Positions 53,218 through 64,000 of a stretch of DNA of 64,000 nucleotides are shown in pieces. The notes under the pieces are model-generated. The model was not told the DNA's origin. It did no database searches and worked only from the letters and a program-made list of their open reading frames with translations. Source of the DNA: Sodalis sp. CWE (lineage in GTDB: Bacteria; Pseudomonadota; Gammaproteobacteria; Enterobacterales; Enterobacteriaceae). The DNA lies in contig NZ_JAESFE010000001.1 of NCBI RefSeq assembly GCF_019646055.1, positions 450,466-514,465 of the forward strand, read 5' to 3'. Each line of letters starts with the position of its first letter. Position 1 is the stretch's first letter. Both the position numbers and the translations under genes were made by a program.

Positions 53218-54201
53218 ATGACAATAAAGATGACCATGATTATCATGCTAATAGTATTACTTATACTAACAACTATCAGTTATTTACTGCAAATTGAGCA
53301 ATTCTCTGCTAAACCATTACTCCTTCAAAAGGAAAAAATTTTTACTTTGTCGTCTGGCGCTAATCAATATAGTTTAAAGATTTTCCTTAAAAAGGAGCAT
53401 TTAGTTTCATCGCATATCGATCAACTTTCTCAATTGGTCACTTTGGAGCCAAAACTAGCATTAATAAAAGCTGGCACATATAGATTAACACCTGGAATGA
53501 CAATTCGTGATTTACTTTTACTTTTAGTTAGTGGCAAAGAAGCGCAATTCCCTATTCGCCTTGCTGAAGGGTCAACTCTTAAAGAATGTTTAAATTCGCT
53601 TGCACAAGCACCATATTTGAAGCATTCCCAACAAGAATGTATAAAACTAAAAAACCTTCTAGAAGGAAATTTTTATCCGGATACTTACCTGTATACTTCT
53701 TCTACTTTTGATAGTGAAATTCTTGATCGTGCACAACTTCGAATGGAAACTTTTCTAAAGAAAATTTGGCATGAACGAGATAAACACTTGCCATACACAT
53801 CTCCAAATTCATTATTAATTATGGCTTCCCTTATTGAAAAGGAAACAAGTATAAAAAAAGAAAAAGCACGAATAGCATCTGTATTTATTAATCGATTGCG
53901 TATTGGAATGAAATTACAATCAGACCCGTCAGTAATTTACGGTATTAACAAAGATTATCATCGTGGAATCACTCGAAAAGACCTAGCTGTACCAACGCCA
54001 TATAATACTTATTTTATTAATGGACTTCCGCCAACGCCAATTGCGATACCAAGCCAATCTTCCATCGAAGCTGCTGCACATCCAGAAAAAAGCAACTATT
54101 TTTATTTTGTTTCCGATAGGAACGGAGGTCATATTTTTTCTACTAATCTAATAAATCATAATCAAGCGGTACAGAAGTATCGTAAACAAAGGAAAATATG
54201 A
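53218..54201 (+). CDS. mltG: Endolytic murein transglycosylase MltG
   Basis: MltG cuts new glycan strands at the inner membrane and so limits their length. The 327 residues (E. coli 340) start with one membrane segment at about 5-25. The catalytic glutamate is E207 in MASLIEKET, followed by [21 protein letters not shown] and [16 protein letters not shown], which are family signatures. It overlaps the next gene, tmk, by four bases (ATGA), so the two are coupled. Confidence 0.96.
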   Translation: MTIKMTMIIMLIVLLILTTISYLLQIEQFSAKPLLLQKEKIFTLSSGANQYSLKIFLKKEHLVSSHIDQLSQLVTLEPKLALIKAGTYRLTPGMTIRDLLLLLVSGKEAQFPIRLAEGSTLKECLNSLAQAPYLKHSQQECIKLKNLLEGNFYPDTYLYTSSTFDSEILDRAQLRMETFLKKIWHERDKHLPYTSPNSLLIMASLIEKETSIKKEKARIASVFINRLRIGMKLQSDPSVIYGINKDYHRGITRKDLAVPTPYNTYFINGLPPTPIAIPSQSSIEAAAHPEKSNYFYFVSDRNGGHIFSTNLINHNQAVQKYRKQRKI

Positions 54202-54851
54202 ATGGTAAATTTATAGTAATTGAAGGTCAAAAAGGCGCCGGAAAAACCAGTGCAGTTACTCAGGTTATTAAAACTCTAAAGAAATATGGAATCAAAGATG
54301 TAATCGCTACTCGTGAACCTGGAGGTACTCCGTTAGCAGAAGCTTTACGTAAACTCATCAAACATGGAGTAAATGATGAATCTATCACTGACCATGCAGA
54401 GTTATTAATGCTTTATGCTGCAAGAGCACAACTACTAGAAAAGGTAATCAAACCGGCATTAATTCGAGGTACTTGGGTAATAGGAGATCGTCATGATCTT
54501 TCTTCTCAAGCCTATCAGGGTGGAGGACGCGGCATAAGTACACATTTATTGCAAACATTACGCAATTCCATTTTAGGAAATTTTTCTCCAGATCTAACTT
54601 TTTATTTAGATGTTTTACCTAAAATTGGTATAATGCGATCTAGAGAAAGATTTGATAAAGGTAACGATCGTATTGGAACAGAATCAACTGATTTTTTTGA
54701 TCGAACCTATAAACAATATCAAACGCTTGCAGCAAAAGAAGACCGAATCATTACTATTGACGCTAATCAATCGCTTGTTAGCGTAAAGGTTGCTATTCAT
54801 GATCAACTAAAAAAATGGCTTAACACTCAACAAGTCTTATCATTACAATGA
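54198..54851 (+). CDS. tmk: Thymidylate kinase
   Basis: Tmk phosphorylates dTMP to dTDP for DNA synthesis. The 217 residues show the P-loop [10 protein letters not shown] near 8-17, the DR motif in [20 protein letters not shown] near 95-114 and the lid region [13 protein letters not shown]. It overlaps both neighbours by four bases, mltG before and holB after, indicating translational coupling through the whole run. Confidence 0.97.
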   Translation: MNGKFIVIEGQKGAGKTSAVTQVIKTLKKYGIKDVIATREPGGTPLAEALRKLIKHGVNDESITDHAELLMLYAARAQLLEKVIKPALIRGTWVIGDRHDLSSQAYQGGGRGISTHLLQTLRNSILGNFSPDLTFYLDVLPKIGIMRSRERFDKGNDRIGTESTDFFDRTYKQYQTLAAKEDRIITIDANQSLVSVKVAIHDQLKKWLNTQQVLSLQ

Positions 54852-55861
54852 AATGGTATCCATGGTTAAATTTTTCTTATCAAAAAATTATAGCACAATA
54901 CCAGCGACAATCTGGCGGTCATCATGCTCTTTTGCTACATAGTCAACCTGGAAATGGAGAAGAGTCATTATCTTATGCTTTAAGACGTTGGCTAATGTGT
55001 CAAAAAAAAAACGATACTAAAAGTTGTGGAGTGTGCCGTGGATGTAAATTAATGATAGCTAATAATCACCCTGATTGTTACCCTCTATGTCAAGAAGAGC
55101 GCTATCCAAAAGGAACTATTGGAATTGATGATGTTCGTACTGTTATCAATAATATTCATAAACGCGCTCATCAAGATGGAGTAAAGATAGTATGGTGTCC
55201 TTATACTGAGCTACTAACTGAACAGGCAAGTAATTCAATACTAAAAATTTTAGAAGAACCACCTGAAGATACTTATTTTCTACTAGCTTGCCAGACTCCT
55301 TCAAGGTTGTTACCAACAATTAGAAGTCGCTGTCTTTATTGGAAGATATCAACCCCCAATGAAATATTAGGAATATTTTGGCTAAAGCACGTAGGCTACA
55401 ATGATTCCTTATCTATTTGTGCCGCATTACGTCTATGTAATTATGCACCACTAGCAGCGCAGGCTCTGCTCTCACCAGAAAATTGGGAGGCCCGCTTATC
55501 TCTTTTTACTACGCTTCAAGAAGCTTATTATAAGAAAGATTTTCTGATACTTCTTCCAATACTGCTAAATCAAAAAAAAAGTGATGAACCATTACGTTGG
55601 TTACTCAGTCTACTAAGTGATTTAATTAAAAACAAACAAGAAAGCACCGAAACTTTTTTAATCAATATTGATAAGAAAGAACTAGTGAATCTGTTATCTA
55701 CATATTGGTCTGATAGGATTTTGAAAAAACAGTGGGAACAATGGCTACAGTGCTTCATTCAGTGGAGAGAAATAAGTAATGTCAATTATGAATTACTACT
55801 AACATATTATTTACTTAACTGGGAAAAAGATACAATAAATCAGGATCTTGCTAGATATTAA
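54848..55861 (+). CDS. holB: DNA polymerase III subunit delta'
   Basis: HolB is the stator subunit of the clamp loader at the replication fork. The 337 residues (E. coli 334) begin [14 protein letters not shown], close to E. coli. Zinc-binding cysteines occur at [10 protein letters not shown] near 56-65. Conserved [21 protein letters not shown] and LLPTIRSRC lie near 130-165. The C-terminal collar domain is more divergent. The start overlaps the tmk stop by four bases. Confidence 0.95.
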   Translation: MKWYPWLNFSYQKIIAQYQRQSGGHHALLLHSQPGNGEESLSYALRRWLMCQKKNDTKSCGVCRGCKLMIANNHPDCYPLCQEERYPKGTIGIDDVRTVINNIHKRAHQDGVKIVWCPYTELLTEQASNSILKILEEPPEDTYFLLACQTPSRLLPTIRSRCLYWKISTPNEILGIFWLKHVGYNDSLSICAALRLCNYAPLAAQALLSPENWEARLSLFTTLQEAYYKKDFLILLPILLNQKKSDEPLRWLLSLLSDLIKNKQESTETFLINIDKKELVNLLSTYWSDRILKKQWEQWLQCFIQWREISNVNYELLLTYYLLNWEKDTINQDLARY

Positions 55862-55902
55862 GATTTATGATAAAGTTTTACTTTTTTTAAAAGTGTATAG
55901 AT

Positions 55903-56700
55903 ATGTTTTTAGTTGATTCTCATTGTCATCTTGATAGCTTAAATTATCAGATGTTACATCGAGATGTGACGGATGTTATCGACAAGGCTAAGTTGCAAGA
56001 TGTAAAAATAATATTAACAGTGTGTACTACTATTTCTAATTTTCATTTTATGAGAGAAATGATAGGCACTCGTAAAGGTGTGCTGTTTTCTTGTGGCACT
56101 CACCCATTAAATCTTGATGAATCTTATAGTTTTTTCGATCTTTACAATTTTGCAATGATGGAAGATGTAATAGCAATCGGTGAAACCGGTTTAGATTATT
56201 TTCGTAGACAAGATAATAAAGAAAAACAAAGAATGGCATTTCGTGAACATATTCGTGTAGGCCGTATGTTAAATAAACCGCTGATTGTACACATGCGAAA
56301 TGCACATAAGGACATATTAATTATCCTTAGTGAGGAGCGGGCGTATGAGTGTGGAGGTGTGCTGCATAGCTTTGCTGAAGATCGAGAAACCGCTAGAAAA
56401 TTACTTGACGAAGGTTTTAGTATTTCGTTCTCTGGAATGGTGACTTTTCGAAATGCGAAAGAACTACATGAAGTAGTGCGTTACATTCCATTTGATCGTC
56501 TTCTTATAGAAACAGATTCTCCGTATCTTACTCCTGCTCCTTATCGTGGAAAGGAAAATCAACCAGCTTATGTACGTAATATTGCAGAATGTATAGCAAC
56601 AATAAAAGGATGTTCCCTCGCTTGGTTAGCTAATTCTACTACCAATAATTTTGGACGATTATTTCATGTAAATATTAATTCTTATTTAAAAACTGACTAA
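55903..56700 (+). CDS. ycfH: TatD-family metal-dependent hydrolase YcfH
   Basis: YcfH belongs to the TatD family of metal-dependent deoxyribonucleases; its cellular role is poorly defined. It has 265 residues, the E. coli length. The metal-binding motifs are MFLVDSHCHLDSL at the start, IGETGLDYF near 92-100, VHMRNA near 130 and TDSPYLTPAP near 205-214. It follows holB at 41 bases, as in E. coli, where ptsG then comes next; ptsG is missing here. Confidence 0.94.
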   Translation: MFLVDSHCHLDSLNYQMLHRDVTDVIDKAKLQDVKIILTVCTTISNFHFMREMIGTRKGVLFSCGTHPLNLDESYSFFDLYNFAMMEDVIAIGETGLDYFRRQDNKEKQRMAFREHIRVGRMLNKPLIVHMRNAHKDILIILSEERAYECGGVLHSFAEDRETARKLLDEGFSISFSGMVTFRNAKELHEVVRYIPFDRLLIETDSPYLTPAPYRGKENQPAYVRNIAECIATIKGCSLAWLANSTTNNFGRLFHVNINSYLKTD

Positions 56701-57065
56701 CAATAAATGTTTCATTTAAATTAAACTTAAAGAAATGTTACTCTTTCAATAATACTCAAATGCTGATTTGGAGATAAAATAGAAAAACTTTCTTTGCAAT
56801 TAAAAGCTATTGTATATATTAACTATTATGAAAAATAGTATTTAATCTATGAGTATTCCTTTATATTAGAAGGAATATTTCGTTCAAAATGAATTTGCTC
56901 TCTTATATACAAGTTAAATCTTAATTTAAAAAATTGTTTTAACGCTACACATAGCAATTGACATAGTTAAGCGTCTTATTCAAAGAATTTTTATTATTAT
57001 ACTTATTAATAATCTTGAATTAATTTTTAATCAAAAAAATAAAAGTATAAAAAGCATTAACCACT
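56701..57065. other. Spacer between ycfH and hinT (ptsG, fhuE missing)
   Basis: About 365 bases replace ptsG and fhuE of E. coli. The only structure is a perfect 8-bp hairpin at 56854-56877 (arms TATTCCTT and AAGGAATA). TTGACA at 56958 lacks a -10 at normal distance. Confidence 0.5.
56854..56877. other. Perfect 8-bp hairpin between ycfH and hinT
   Basis: Arms TATTCCTT and AAGGAATA surround an eight-base A/T-rich loop. It lies 154 bases after the ycfH stop and may mark the end of the pabC-ycfH transcript. Confidence 0.4.
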
Positions 57066-57419
57066 ATGGATAATAAAGGAAACGTTTTCAGCAGAATTAT
57101 TCGCCGAGAAATTTTGGCTGATATTCTTTACCAAGATGATTTAGTAACTGCTTTTCGTGATGCTAATCCTAGAACTCCAGTTCATATTCTAATTGTCACA
57201 AATATGATTATTCCTACCGTTAATAACGTTACCAGTGAAAATGAAATAATTCTGGGTAGACTATTTACAGTTGCGGCAAAGATGGCAAAAAAAGAAAAAA
57301 TTGATACACTTGGTTATCGATTGATAGTTAATTGCAATCAACATGGAGGACAAGAGATTTATCATTTACATATGCACATGTTAGGAGGGAGACCACTTGG
57401 CCCAATGCTAGTTTTTTAA
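57066..57419 (+). CDS. hinT: Purine nucleoside phosphoramidase HinT
   Basis: HinT is a small HIT-family hydrolase that removes AMP from phosphoramidates and aminoacyl-adenylates. The 117 residues (E. coli 119) show the histidine triad HLHMH at 100-104 with HGGQEIY just before. [21 protein letters not shown] at the start is typical. It precedes lpoB and thiK, as in E. coli once the missing ycfL is set aside. Confidence 0.96.
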   Translation: MDNKGNVFSRIIRREILADILYQDDLVTAFRDANPRTPVHILIVTNMIIPTVNNVTSENEIILGRLFTVAAKMAKKEKIDTLGYRLIVNCNQHGGQEIYHLHMHMLGGRPLGPMLVF

Positions 57420-57817
57420 CTGATTTCAAAAATAGAACCAAAATAATACTACTAAAATTATTTTCCAATAGAGTTTTTCTTTAATTAAAATAAATATAAT
57501 AGTTTTGCTGAAATTGATCTTCTTATCATCTTTTCTTTATCAAAGATTTACAATTCATTAAGGGTAATTATTCCTAATTTCAAATATTATTCTTGTTTAT
57601 TTACCCATAAAAATTGAAAATTAAAAATACATAAGTGTATGATATTGTTTTTTTTTGTTATCAGTATACCTTGTGCTAGAATTTCAGTTAGAATCCCTCT
57701 CGGAGATTTTTTTATTTTTCATATATTAGCTTTTGAAAAATAAAAGAATGATAAACGAATGTATCTAATTTAAACTAGGAATATATTCGTTTATTATTTG
57801 TTTGTCATTTATTACAA
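57420..57817. other. Spacer between hinT and lpoB
   Basis: E. coli has the small gene ycfL here; I see no trace of it in about 400 AT-rich bases. Confidence 0.45.
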
Positions 57818-58408
57818 ATGGGCAAGAAAACGTCTATTATTTTTATAATAACAGTTCTAATCAGTTTTGCTTTCAAGATACTTGCAAAAATATCAACTAA
57901 ATCCTTTTCTTCTCCATATTTTATTTTGATACAAGAAAAACCATCTATTACAAATAAATTAATGAACATACCAAAGAAAACTAAAACAATAGATTGGACA
58001 ACTAAGCTATCACCTCTAGTACATCAGCTTTTATCTGTAAGAGGAATTAATAAGGGAAGTATGTTAGTTATAAATACGATGAAAAATGCCACTAATGGCA
58101 GCGTGCAAACCCGTAAAGCTACGTCTACGCTTGTTCATTTAATTAAAGCAGTAGATACCGATAATAAATTTCATATTGTAAAAATTGATCAGTTGAATGC
58201 AGCACGTCGTATGTTAGGCCTTTCAGTAGACGACAGTTTAGAGTCACGTGGTAAAGCAATAGAATTAGCCCGCTATCTTAGTGCACAATATCTACTTTAT
58301 AGTGTTATTTTTGGCGATATAAAAAATCCAAAGCTTAATCTTCAGTTAATGTTGGTACAATCTGGTGAAATTGTTTGGTACTGCAACAATGTTCTTCTAG
58401 ACCAATAA
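57818..58408 (+). CDS. lpoB: LpoB-like penicillin-binding protein activator, lipobox cysteine absent
   Basis: In E. coli LpoB is an outer-membrane lipoprotein that reaches through the wall and activates PBP1B. The C-terminal domain is well kept, from TTKLSPLVHQLL near residue 68 to LQLMLVQSGEIVW near the end. The N-terminal 30 residues are basic then hydrophobic (KKTSIIFIITVLISFAF), like a signal segment, but contain no cysteine. The expected lipidated position reads phenylalanine (TTC). The proline-rich spacer is also much shorter, giving 196 residues against 213. It would be held by an uncleaved membrane segment or released into the periplasm. Position before thiK matches E. coli. Confidence 0.88.
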   Translation: MGKKTSIIFIITVLISFAFKILAKISTKSFSSPYFILIQEKPSITNKLMNIPKKTKTIDWTTKLSPLVHQLLSVRGINKGSMLVINTMKNATNGSVQTRKATSTLVHLIKAVDTDNKFHIVKIDQLNAARRMLGLSVDDSLESRGKAIELARYLSAQYLLYSVIFGDIKNPKLNLQLMLVQSGEIVWYCNNVLLDQ

Positions 58409-58434
58409 ATACTTTTCAGTTGAAATTACTATTT

Positions 58435-59250
58435 ATGTTCTTAAAAAGAACACGGATACTAAAATGCGAACCGGTGCAAGGATTAACTAATGATAGTTGG
58501 AGATTGCGAGGAATCAAGAACGATCTTTTAATACGCAGCACTAATAAACATAAAATCCAGCTTGGCATTAATCGTCATCGAGAATTTCGTCTACTACGTA
58601 GTTTAAACGATACAAATTTAGCGCCGCGTCCAAGAGCAAATAATGCTGGATTACTTTTATTAGATTGGATTTATGGAGAATCTATAAAAGAATTAGATTG
58701 GCAAAGCATAACAATAGTTAGCAAATTAGCAACCGCTTTAGCTTCACTTCATCAACGTCGCTGCTGTGGTTATCCAATAAATCTACTAGAACGCTACATT
58801 CACTACTGGCAAAACAGTGATCCATCAAGGCGTTCACCAGCCTGGTTAAAACTCCAACACCACTTTTTAAATCAAAATCAACCAAAAGTTTTACGACGGG
58901 CTTTTTTACATATGGATGTGCATCGAAAAAATGTTTTGAAAAAAAAAAGCGGCTCGTTAGTACTTATTGACTGGGAATATGCTGGTGATGGAGATATAGC
59001 ATTAGAATTATCAATGTTTTTTTGTAATAATAATTTTTCAACAGAAGCTCGTGAATGTTTTTTGCGCGGCTATACAAAAAAATTACACGGTATTGAATTT
59101 AATAAACTTTCTCAACAAATCAAAAAATGGACTCCTTGGGTCAAGTATTTGATTTTATTATGGTATGAAGTACGTTGGCAACAAACTAAAAATCCAAATT
59201 TTATTGTTATGGCAGAACCACTGCGTTACTATTTTAATTTAGCAAAATAA
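58435..59250 (+). CDS. thiK: Thiamine kinase
   Basis: ThiK phosphorylates thiamine for salvage. With the ATG at 58435 the protein has 271 residues (E. coli 274); the frame is open further upstream into lpoB but without a convincing start. The aminoglycoside-phosphotransferase-like core shows HMDVHRKNVL, the catalytic loop, and LIDWEYAGDGDIALEL, the metal-binding loop. The N-terminal glycine-rich region is weakly conserved. A perfect hairpin (58437-58451) starts inside the initiation codon. Retention suggests that thiamine is taken up rather than made, though thiamine synthesis genes could lie elsewhere. Confidence 0.88.
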   Translation: MFLKRTRILKCEPVQGLTNDSWRLRGIKNDLLIRSTNKHKIQLGINRHREFRLLRSLNDTNLAPRPRANNAGLLLLDWIYGESIKELDWQSITIVSKLATALASLHQRRCCGYPINLLERYIHYWQNSDPSRRSPAWLKLQHHFLNQNQPKVLRRAFLHMDVHRKNVLKKKSGSLVLIDWEYAGDGDIALELSMFFCNNNFSTEARECFLRGYTKKLHGIEFNKLSQQIKKWTPWVKYLILLWYEVRWQQTKNPNFIVMAEPLRYYFNLAK

Positions 59251-59573
59251 AGAATCTCTATTAAAATTTTATACATAATCTTTCTATGAAAAATTTATAA
59301 CAACAAATGATGTATGTTAGTTATTTTTTTCTATATTAGAATAGTATGATCTTACTGAATTTAATAACAAAATGAGTAGATAGTAATCATTTTTTAAAAA
59401 ATTCCTTAAATTTTTTCATGTGTCTATATGGAATAACGTAGATAATAGTAAAGAAAAATTATTAATAACATGGTAGGATTGATGATCGATAAGATCAATC
59501 ATTAGTCTCATAATTTAGTTCTACTATTTACGGTTCTTAGAACTTGTATTTTGTACACAATATTAAAAAAACA
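59251..59573. other. Spacer between thiK and lolC
   Basis: About 320 bases without a gene. A 7-bp hairpin at 59477-59500 lies some 75 bases before lolC. E. coli genes nagZ through mfd and ycfT, which lie in this interval, are missing. Confidence 0.5.
59477..59500 (+). promoter_or_regulatory. Hairpin upstream of lolC
   Basis: Arms GATTGAT and ATCAATC surround a ten-base loop that itself contains GATCGAT. It might be part of the lolCDE leader or an operator. No regulator is known to me. Confidence 0.3.
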
Positions 59574-60788
59574 ATGTATCAACCTGTTGTACTATACATT
59601 AGTATACGTTATGTATATAGATATGCAGTTTATTGTTTTGAAGACTTTGTATCTTCCTGGCTTTCTATTATTGGTATTTCATTAGGAGTTACATCATTAA
59701 TAGTTGTATTGTCAGTAATGAACGGCTTTGAGCATGAGCTTGAGAAGAATATCCTCGGCTTAATTCCTCAAGCGCTGCTGACTAATTCTGAAGAACGTCT
59801 CAATCCTGAAAACACTCCACCTCCGACATTAAATGCACTTCCTGGAGTTTCTCTTATCACAACGCTAACTACTAGTGATGTAGTATTGCAGAGTAATCAA
59901 AATATAGCAATGGGTGTAATGCTTGGGATTAACCCAACTGATCCAGAACCTTTATCGCACTATCTTATGGATAATGCTAATCAAAAGGACCTTATTGCTG
60001 GTCAATATCGAATAATTTTAGGCTATAAGTTAGCTAACGCTCTTGATGTAAAACGTGGCGATATAGTACGGCTAATAATGCCAAATATTAGCCAATTTAC
60101 GCCAGTAGGTCAATTGCTCAATCAGAGACTTTTCACTGTAATTGGTTTTTTTTCCACTAAAAGTAATGTTGATAGTTATCAACTACTAGTTAATCAACGG
60201 GATGCATCACGTCTAATGCTTTATCCAGATGGATATATTACTGGATGGCGCTTATGGTTAAAACAACCAATAGAAATAGAAAAGTTATTACGAAATAAAT
60301 CTCTACCAGATGGTTTCGTATTACACGATTGGAGAGAACGTAACGGTGAATTATTCCAAGCTGTGCACATGGAAAAAAAAGTCATGAGTTTGTTATTCAG
60401 TCTTATTATTATAGTTTCAGTATTTAATGTTATTTCTTCACTCGGATTGCTAATCATGGAGAAACAAGCTGAAGTAGCGATTCTTCGAACTCAAGGATTG
60501 AGTAGCCGTCAAGTAATGCTAATATTTATGATTCAAGGAGCAATTGGAGGTATCGTTGGCGCGTCTTTTGGAGCTAGCGTTGGAGTTTTATTAGCGAAAT
60601 ATTTGAACAAACTGGCATTTTTAGTACCTAAGTTATTATTTAATAATATAGTTTTACCTGTTAGTATCGATTCTTTACAAGTGATAAATATCATTCAGTT
60701 GACTATGATTTTAACATTATTGTCGACAATTTACCCTTCTTGGTGCGCTGCTATTGCTTCACCTGCCAAAGTGTTACGATATGAATAA
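59574..60788 (+). CDS. lolC: Lipoprotein-releasing system transmembrane protein LolC
   Basis: LolC and LolE form the membrane part of the ABC machine that extracts lipoproteins from the inner membrane for transfer to LolA. I chose the ATG at 59574 ([13 protein letters not shown]), which matches the E. coli start and gives 404 residues; an upstream extension is possible. Four membrane segments are visible, near 25-50 and three in the last 140 residues. [11 protein letters not shown] and [14 protein letters not shown] are characteristic. Its end overlaps the lolD start by eight bases. Confidence 0.95.
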   Translation: MYQPVVLYISIRYVYRYAVYCFEDFVSSWLSIIGISLGVTSLIVVLSVMNGFEHELEKNILGLIPQALLTNSEERLNPENTPPPTLNALPGVSLITTLTTSDVVLQSNQNIAMGVMLGINPTDPEPLSHYLMDNANQKDLIAGQYRIILGYKLANALDVKRGDIVRLIMPNISQFTPVGQLLNQRLFTVIGFFSTKSNVDSYQLLVNQRDASRLMLYPDGYITGWRLWLKQPIEIEKLLRNKSLPDGFVLHDWRERNGELFQAVHMEKKVMSLLFSLIIIVSVFNVISSLGLLIMEKQAEVAILRTQGLSSRQVMLIFMIQGAIGGIVGASFGASVGVLLAKYLNKLAFLVPKLLFNNIVLPVSIDSLQVINIIQLTMILTLLSTIYPSWCAAIASPAKVLRYE

Positions 60789-61488
60789 AGTTCCTTTACT
60801 GCGTTGTTCTAATTTAAGTAAACAATATCAAGAAGGTAAAACTTATACGGATATATTACACGACATTAATTTTTCATTACATTATGGTGAGATGGTGGCA
60901 ATTGTTGGTAATTCCGGTTCTGGTAAAAGCACGTTACTTCATTTACTAGGTGGATTAGATCAACCAACCAGTGGACAAATAATGTTTGAAGGAAAATTAA
61001 TGAGTGCTTTAACATCTAAAGAACAAGATTTAATGCGCAATCGTCGCCTTGGTTTTATTTATCAATTCCATCATTTATTACCAGACTTTTCCGCGTTAGA
61101 AAATATAGCAATGCCTTTACTAATTAGTGGGGTTCATCCAGCAAGAGCGCGAGAAAAAGCGAGAAATATGTTAGAAACAGTTTATCTTGAACAATATAGT
61201 CAGCATCGACCATCGGAACTTTCTGGAGGTGAACGACAACGCGTAGCGATTGCGCGTGCATTAGTAAATCATCCAGTACTAGTTTTGGCTGATGAACCAA
61301 CTGGAAATTTGGACCAAAAAAATTCAGATAATATTTTTCAATTATTGCACGAAATTAATGTACGTGAAGGCACTGCTTTTTTGATTGTAACTCATGATCT
61401 GCAGTTTGCAAATCAACTAGATCGAAAATTAGAAATATGCGCTGGTAAATTACAATCTAAGGTTACATTTTCTACAGTTACAAAATGA
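60781..61488 (+). CDS. lolD: Lipoprotein-releasing system ATP-binding protein LolD
   Basis: LolD is the ATPase of the LolCDE complex. With the ATG at 60781 it has 235 residues (E. coli 233). Walker A is GNSGSGKST near 42-50, the signature is [14 protein letters not shown] near 145-158 and Walker B is [12 protein letters not shown] near 164-175. The LolD-specific [12 protein letters not shown] segment is present. It overlaps lolC by eight bases and lolE by four, so the three are made together. Confidence 0.97.
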   Translation: MNKVPLLRCSNLSKQYQEGKTYTDILHDINFSLHYGEMVAIVGNSGSGKSTLLHLLGGLDQPTSGQIMFEGKLMSALTSKEQDLMRNRRLGFIYQFHHLLPDFSALENIAMPLLISGVHPARAREKARNMLETVYLEQYSQHRPSELSGGERQRVAIARALVNHPVLVLADEPTGNLDQKNSDNIFQLLHEINVREGTAFLIVTHDLQFANQLDRKLEICAGKLQSKVTFSTVTK

Positions 61489-62732
61489 AAACACCATTAT
61501 CTTTATATATTGCATTTCGATTCAATCGGAGTAATTGCGGAAAGTTGATATCATCAATTTCAATGATTTCCATAATTAGCATTGCTCTTAGCATAACGGT
61601 CTTGATCATTGGCCTCAGTGCTTTAAACGGTTTTGAGCGTGAGCTAAATAATCGTGTATTAGCAGTCATTCCACACGGAGAAATCGAACCGGTAAATTCG
61701 GAATTTTTTGATTTATTGACGGTGTTAAAACGTATTAAACAAGTGCCAGGTATTCGCTCTGCTGCACCTTATCTGAACTTTAATGGCATTATTGAAAGTA
61801 ATAATAAATTGCAAGCAGTACAGGTTAAAGGGATTGATCCAAAAATAGAAATGCAATTAAATATTTTACCAAACTATGTTCAAGATAATTATTCATGGTC
61901 TCTTTTTAAGGCTGGTCAGCGACAGATTATTATTGGTAAGGGAGTTGCTAATTCACTTAAAATTGAACCAGGTAAATGGATAACAATGACAATTGCGAGT
62001 AAAAACCTACAAGGAATAAAACTTTCAAAACCAAAACAAATCCACTTACAAGTAGTTGGTATTTTGAATTTGAATGGACAATTGGATCACCATCTTGTAT
62101 TAATGCCTTTATCAGATGCTCAACAATATTTACAAGAAAATAAAAACGTATGTGGAATAGCTATCAAAGTTAACAATGTCTTTAACGCCAACAAGTTAGT
62201 AGATCAAGCAGGAAGGGTAACTAATACTTATGTTAAGATTCGAAGTTGGATTGGCACATATGGTTATATATATAATGATATTCAGATGATTCGTAAAATT
62301 ATGTATCTATCTATGATGCTGATAGTTGGAATTTCTTGTTTCGGGATTATTTCTGTTTTGGCAATGGTTGTGAAAGAAAAAAATATGGATATCGCAATAT
62401 TGCGAACGTTAGGAGCCAGAAATAAACTGATCCACTTTATCTTTGTTTGGTATGGATTCTTGTTAGGGTTAGCAGGTAGTTTAATTGGAATTGTAATGAC
62501 TTTAATGACTATCATAAATTTACCTCTGATAGTAAGGGAATTAGAAAAATTCTATGGTCATAAACTATTATCTAGCGGTATCTATTTTATCAACTTTCTA
62601 CCTATTGAATTATCTTGGAAAGATATAGTTAATACAGTAATAATAGTATTATTAATTAGCGTACTAACAAGTTGGTATCCAGCTCAGCGCGCGAGTCATA
62701 TCAATCCAATTAAAATATTAACTGGTCGATAA
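61485..62732 (+). CDS. lolE: Lipoprotein-releasing system transmembrane protein LolE
   Basis: LolE is the second membrane subunit of the LolCDE complex. The 415 residues (E. coli 414) have the same plan as LolC: one membrane segment near 22-45, a large periplasmic domain, then three membrane segments. [22 protein letters not shown] and [17 protein letters not shown] are typical. It overlaps the end of lolD by four bases. Keeping all three genes implies that at least some lipoproteins are still sorted to the outer membrane, even though LpoB here lacks its cysteine. Confidence 0.96.
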   Translation: MKTPLSLYIAFRFNRSNCGKLISSISMISIISIALSITVLIIGLSALNGFERELNNRVLAVIPHGEIEPVNSEFFDLLTVLKRIKQVPGIRSAAPYLNFNGIIESNNKLQAVQVKGIDPKIEMQLNILPNYVQDNYSWSLFKAGQRQIIIGKGVANSLKIEPGKWITMTIASKNLQGIKLSKPKQIHLQVVGILNLNGQLDHHLVLMPLSDAQQYLQENKNVCGIAIKVNNVFNANKLVDQAGRVTNTYVKIRSWIGTYGYIYNDIQMIRKIMYLSMMLIVGISCFGIISVLAMVVKEKNMDIAILRTLGARNKLIHFIFVWYGFLLGLAGSLIGIVMTLMTIINLPLIVRELEKFYGHKLLSSGIYFINFLPIELSWKDIVNTVIIVLLISVLTSWYPAQRASHINPIKILTGR

Positions 62733-63282
62733 TTAATTTTTTTTGTGTTTCGTGAGGAATATTCCAATATGGAAATGCTGAATTGTCATGATTTAGTTAG
62801 ATTTCAAAAGAAAAAAAGATTTAAACAACAGCGACAACGTGCAAATATTTTTCGTTTAAATGGATCTCAGTGTGTTCTAAAAATTCCATTTTAGTGATTT
62901 CTTCAATCTCCAAGAAGGAAGGATTAATGCTAAGCAATCACCGCTATGTAAAATCTTCCACTTAGATAGATGGTAAAAACTTTACAAAAGGTGAAAAGAT
63001 TTCAGTAATAAAAAGAAACATTAAGAAAAACAGTAAGAACGAAGTTATCTATGGAAGATAACTATTTTATTTTTCAGTAAATACTCTCTAGAGAGCTATT
63101 TTTTTCTTTTGATTAATATGGAGAAAATAGTATTATTTTAATAAATTTAAAAACGGATAAATGAAAAATTAAAATTAATAGCAAAACTACTTGATAAGTA
63201 TCATCATAGGTAGGAAAATTTTTACATTTAACAAATAAAGATTGTCTTTTTATTTAAAAAATTACCAAACGAAAAAATAGTT
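62733..63282. other. Spacer between lolE and purB (convergent ends)
   Basis: About 550 bases with no recognisable gene; nagK, cobB and other E. coli genes of this interval are missing. I see no clear terminator. Confidence 0.5.

Positions 63283-64000
<718 letters not shown>

Overview
The window looks like part of a reduced, AT-rich chromosome from an Enterobacterales endosymbiont, probably of an insect. Almost every gene is a close, near full-length relative of an Escherichia coli gene, and long stretches keep E. coli gene order. Genes that lie between them in E. coli are missing, and about a third of the window is gene-free AT-rich DNA. Adding up the genes called here gives 46 protein genes and three tRNA genes, with roughly 65% coding. 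I see no insertion sequence, prophage, CRISPR array, toxin or defence gene. I cannot name the host or the species.

Layout. (1) 1.4-14.5 kb is the E. coli hisS-glyA segment: hisS, ispG, rodZ, rlmN, pepB, iscS and glyA on the minus strand and suhB on the plus strand. Most of the isc operon, ndk, iscR and trmJ are gone. (2) 16.2-25.1 kb holds lepA, lepB, rnc, era, recO, pdxJ, acpS, pgpC and tadA on the plus strand, followed by nadB. Relative to E. coli this fits one inversion of the tadA-lepA block between glyA and nadB. (3) 27.8-31.7 kb holds fabA, hspQ, tusE and tRNA-Ser(UGA), taken from a different part of the E. coli map. (4) 33.0-36.2 kb holds uvrC, pgsA, tRNA-Cys(GCA) and tRNA-Leu(UAA). 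(5) 36.7-46.5 kb holds an L,D-transpeptidase, trhO, lpxL, rne and rluC. (6) 47.7-62.7 kb is the fatty-acid and envelope segment: rpmF, plsX, fabH, fabD, fabG, acpP, pabC, mltG, tmk, holB, ycfH, hinT, lpoB, thiK and lolCDE. The 3' half of purB ends the window.

How the genes work together. Retained functions centre on translation and tRNA/rRNA modification (hisS, lepA, rlmN, rluC, tadA, tusE, trhO, iscS, rnc, era, rne), fatty-acid and phospholipid synthesis (plsX, fab genes, acpP, acpS, pgsA, pgpC), a Gram-negative envelope (lpxL, ldtB, lpoB, rodZ, mltG, lolCDE), cofactor synthesis (ispG, pdxJ, nadB, pabC, thiK) and basic replication or repair (holB, tmk, uvrC, recO).

Main observations. I found no new multi-gene system. 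The most interesting signals are proteins that seem to have been narrowed to one of their roles. SuhB has lost several inositol-phosphatase catalytic residues but keeps its fold. IscS stands alone, without its Isc partners and without the C-terminal tail that contacts IscU. LpoB has lost its lipobox cysteine. RNase E has a shortened scaffold domain. There is also an apparent excess of small pyrimidine-arm-first hairpins with the core CTT-(A/T)3-AAG.
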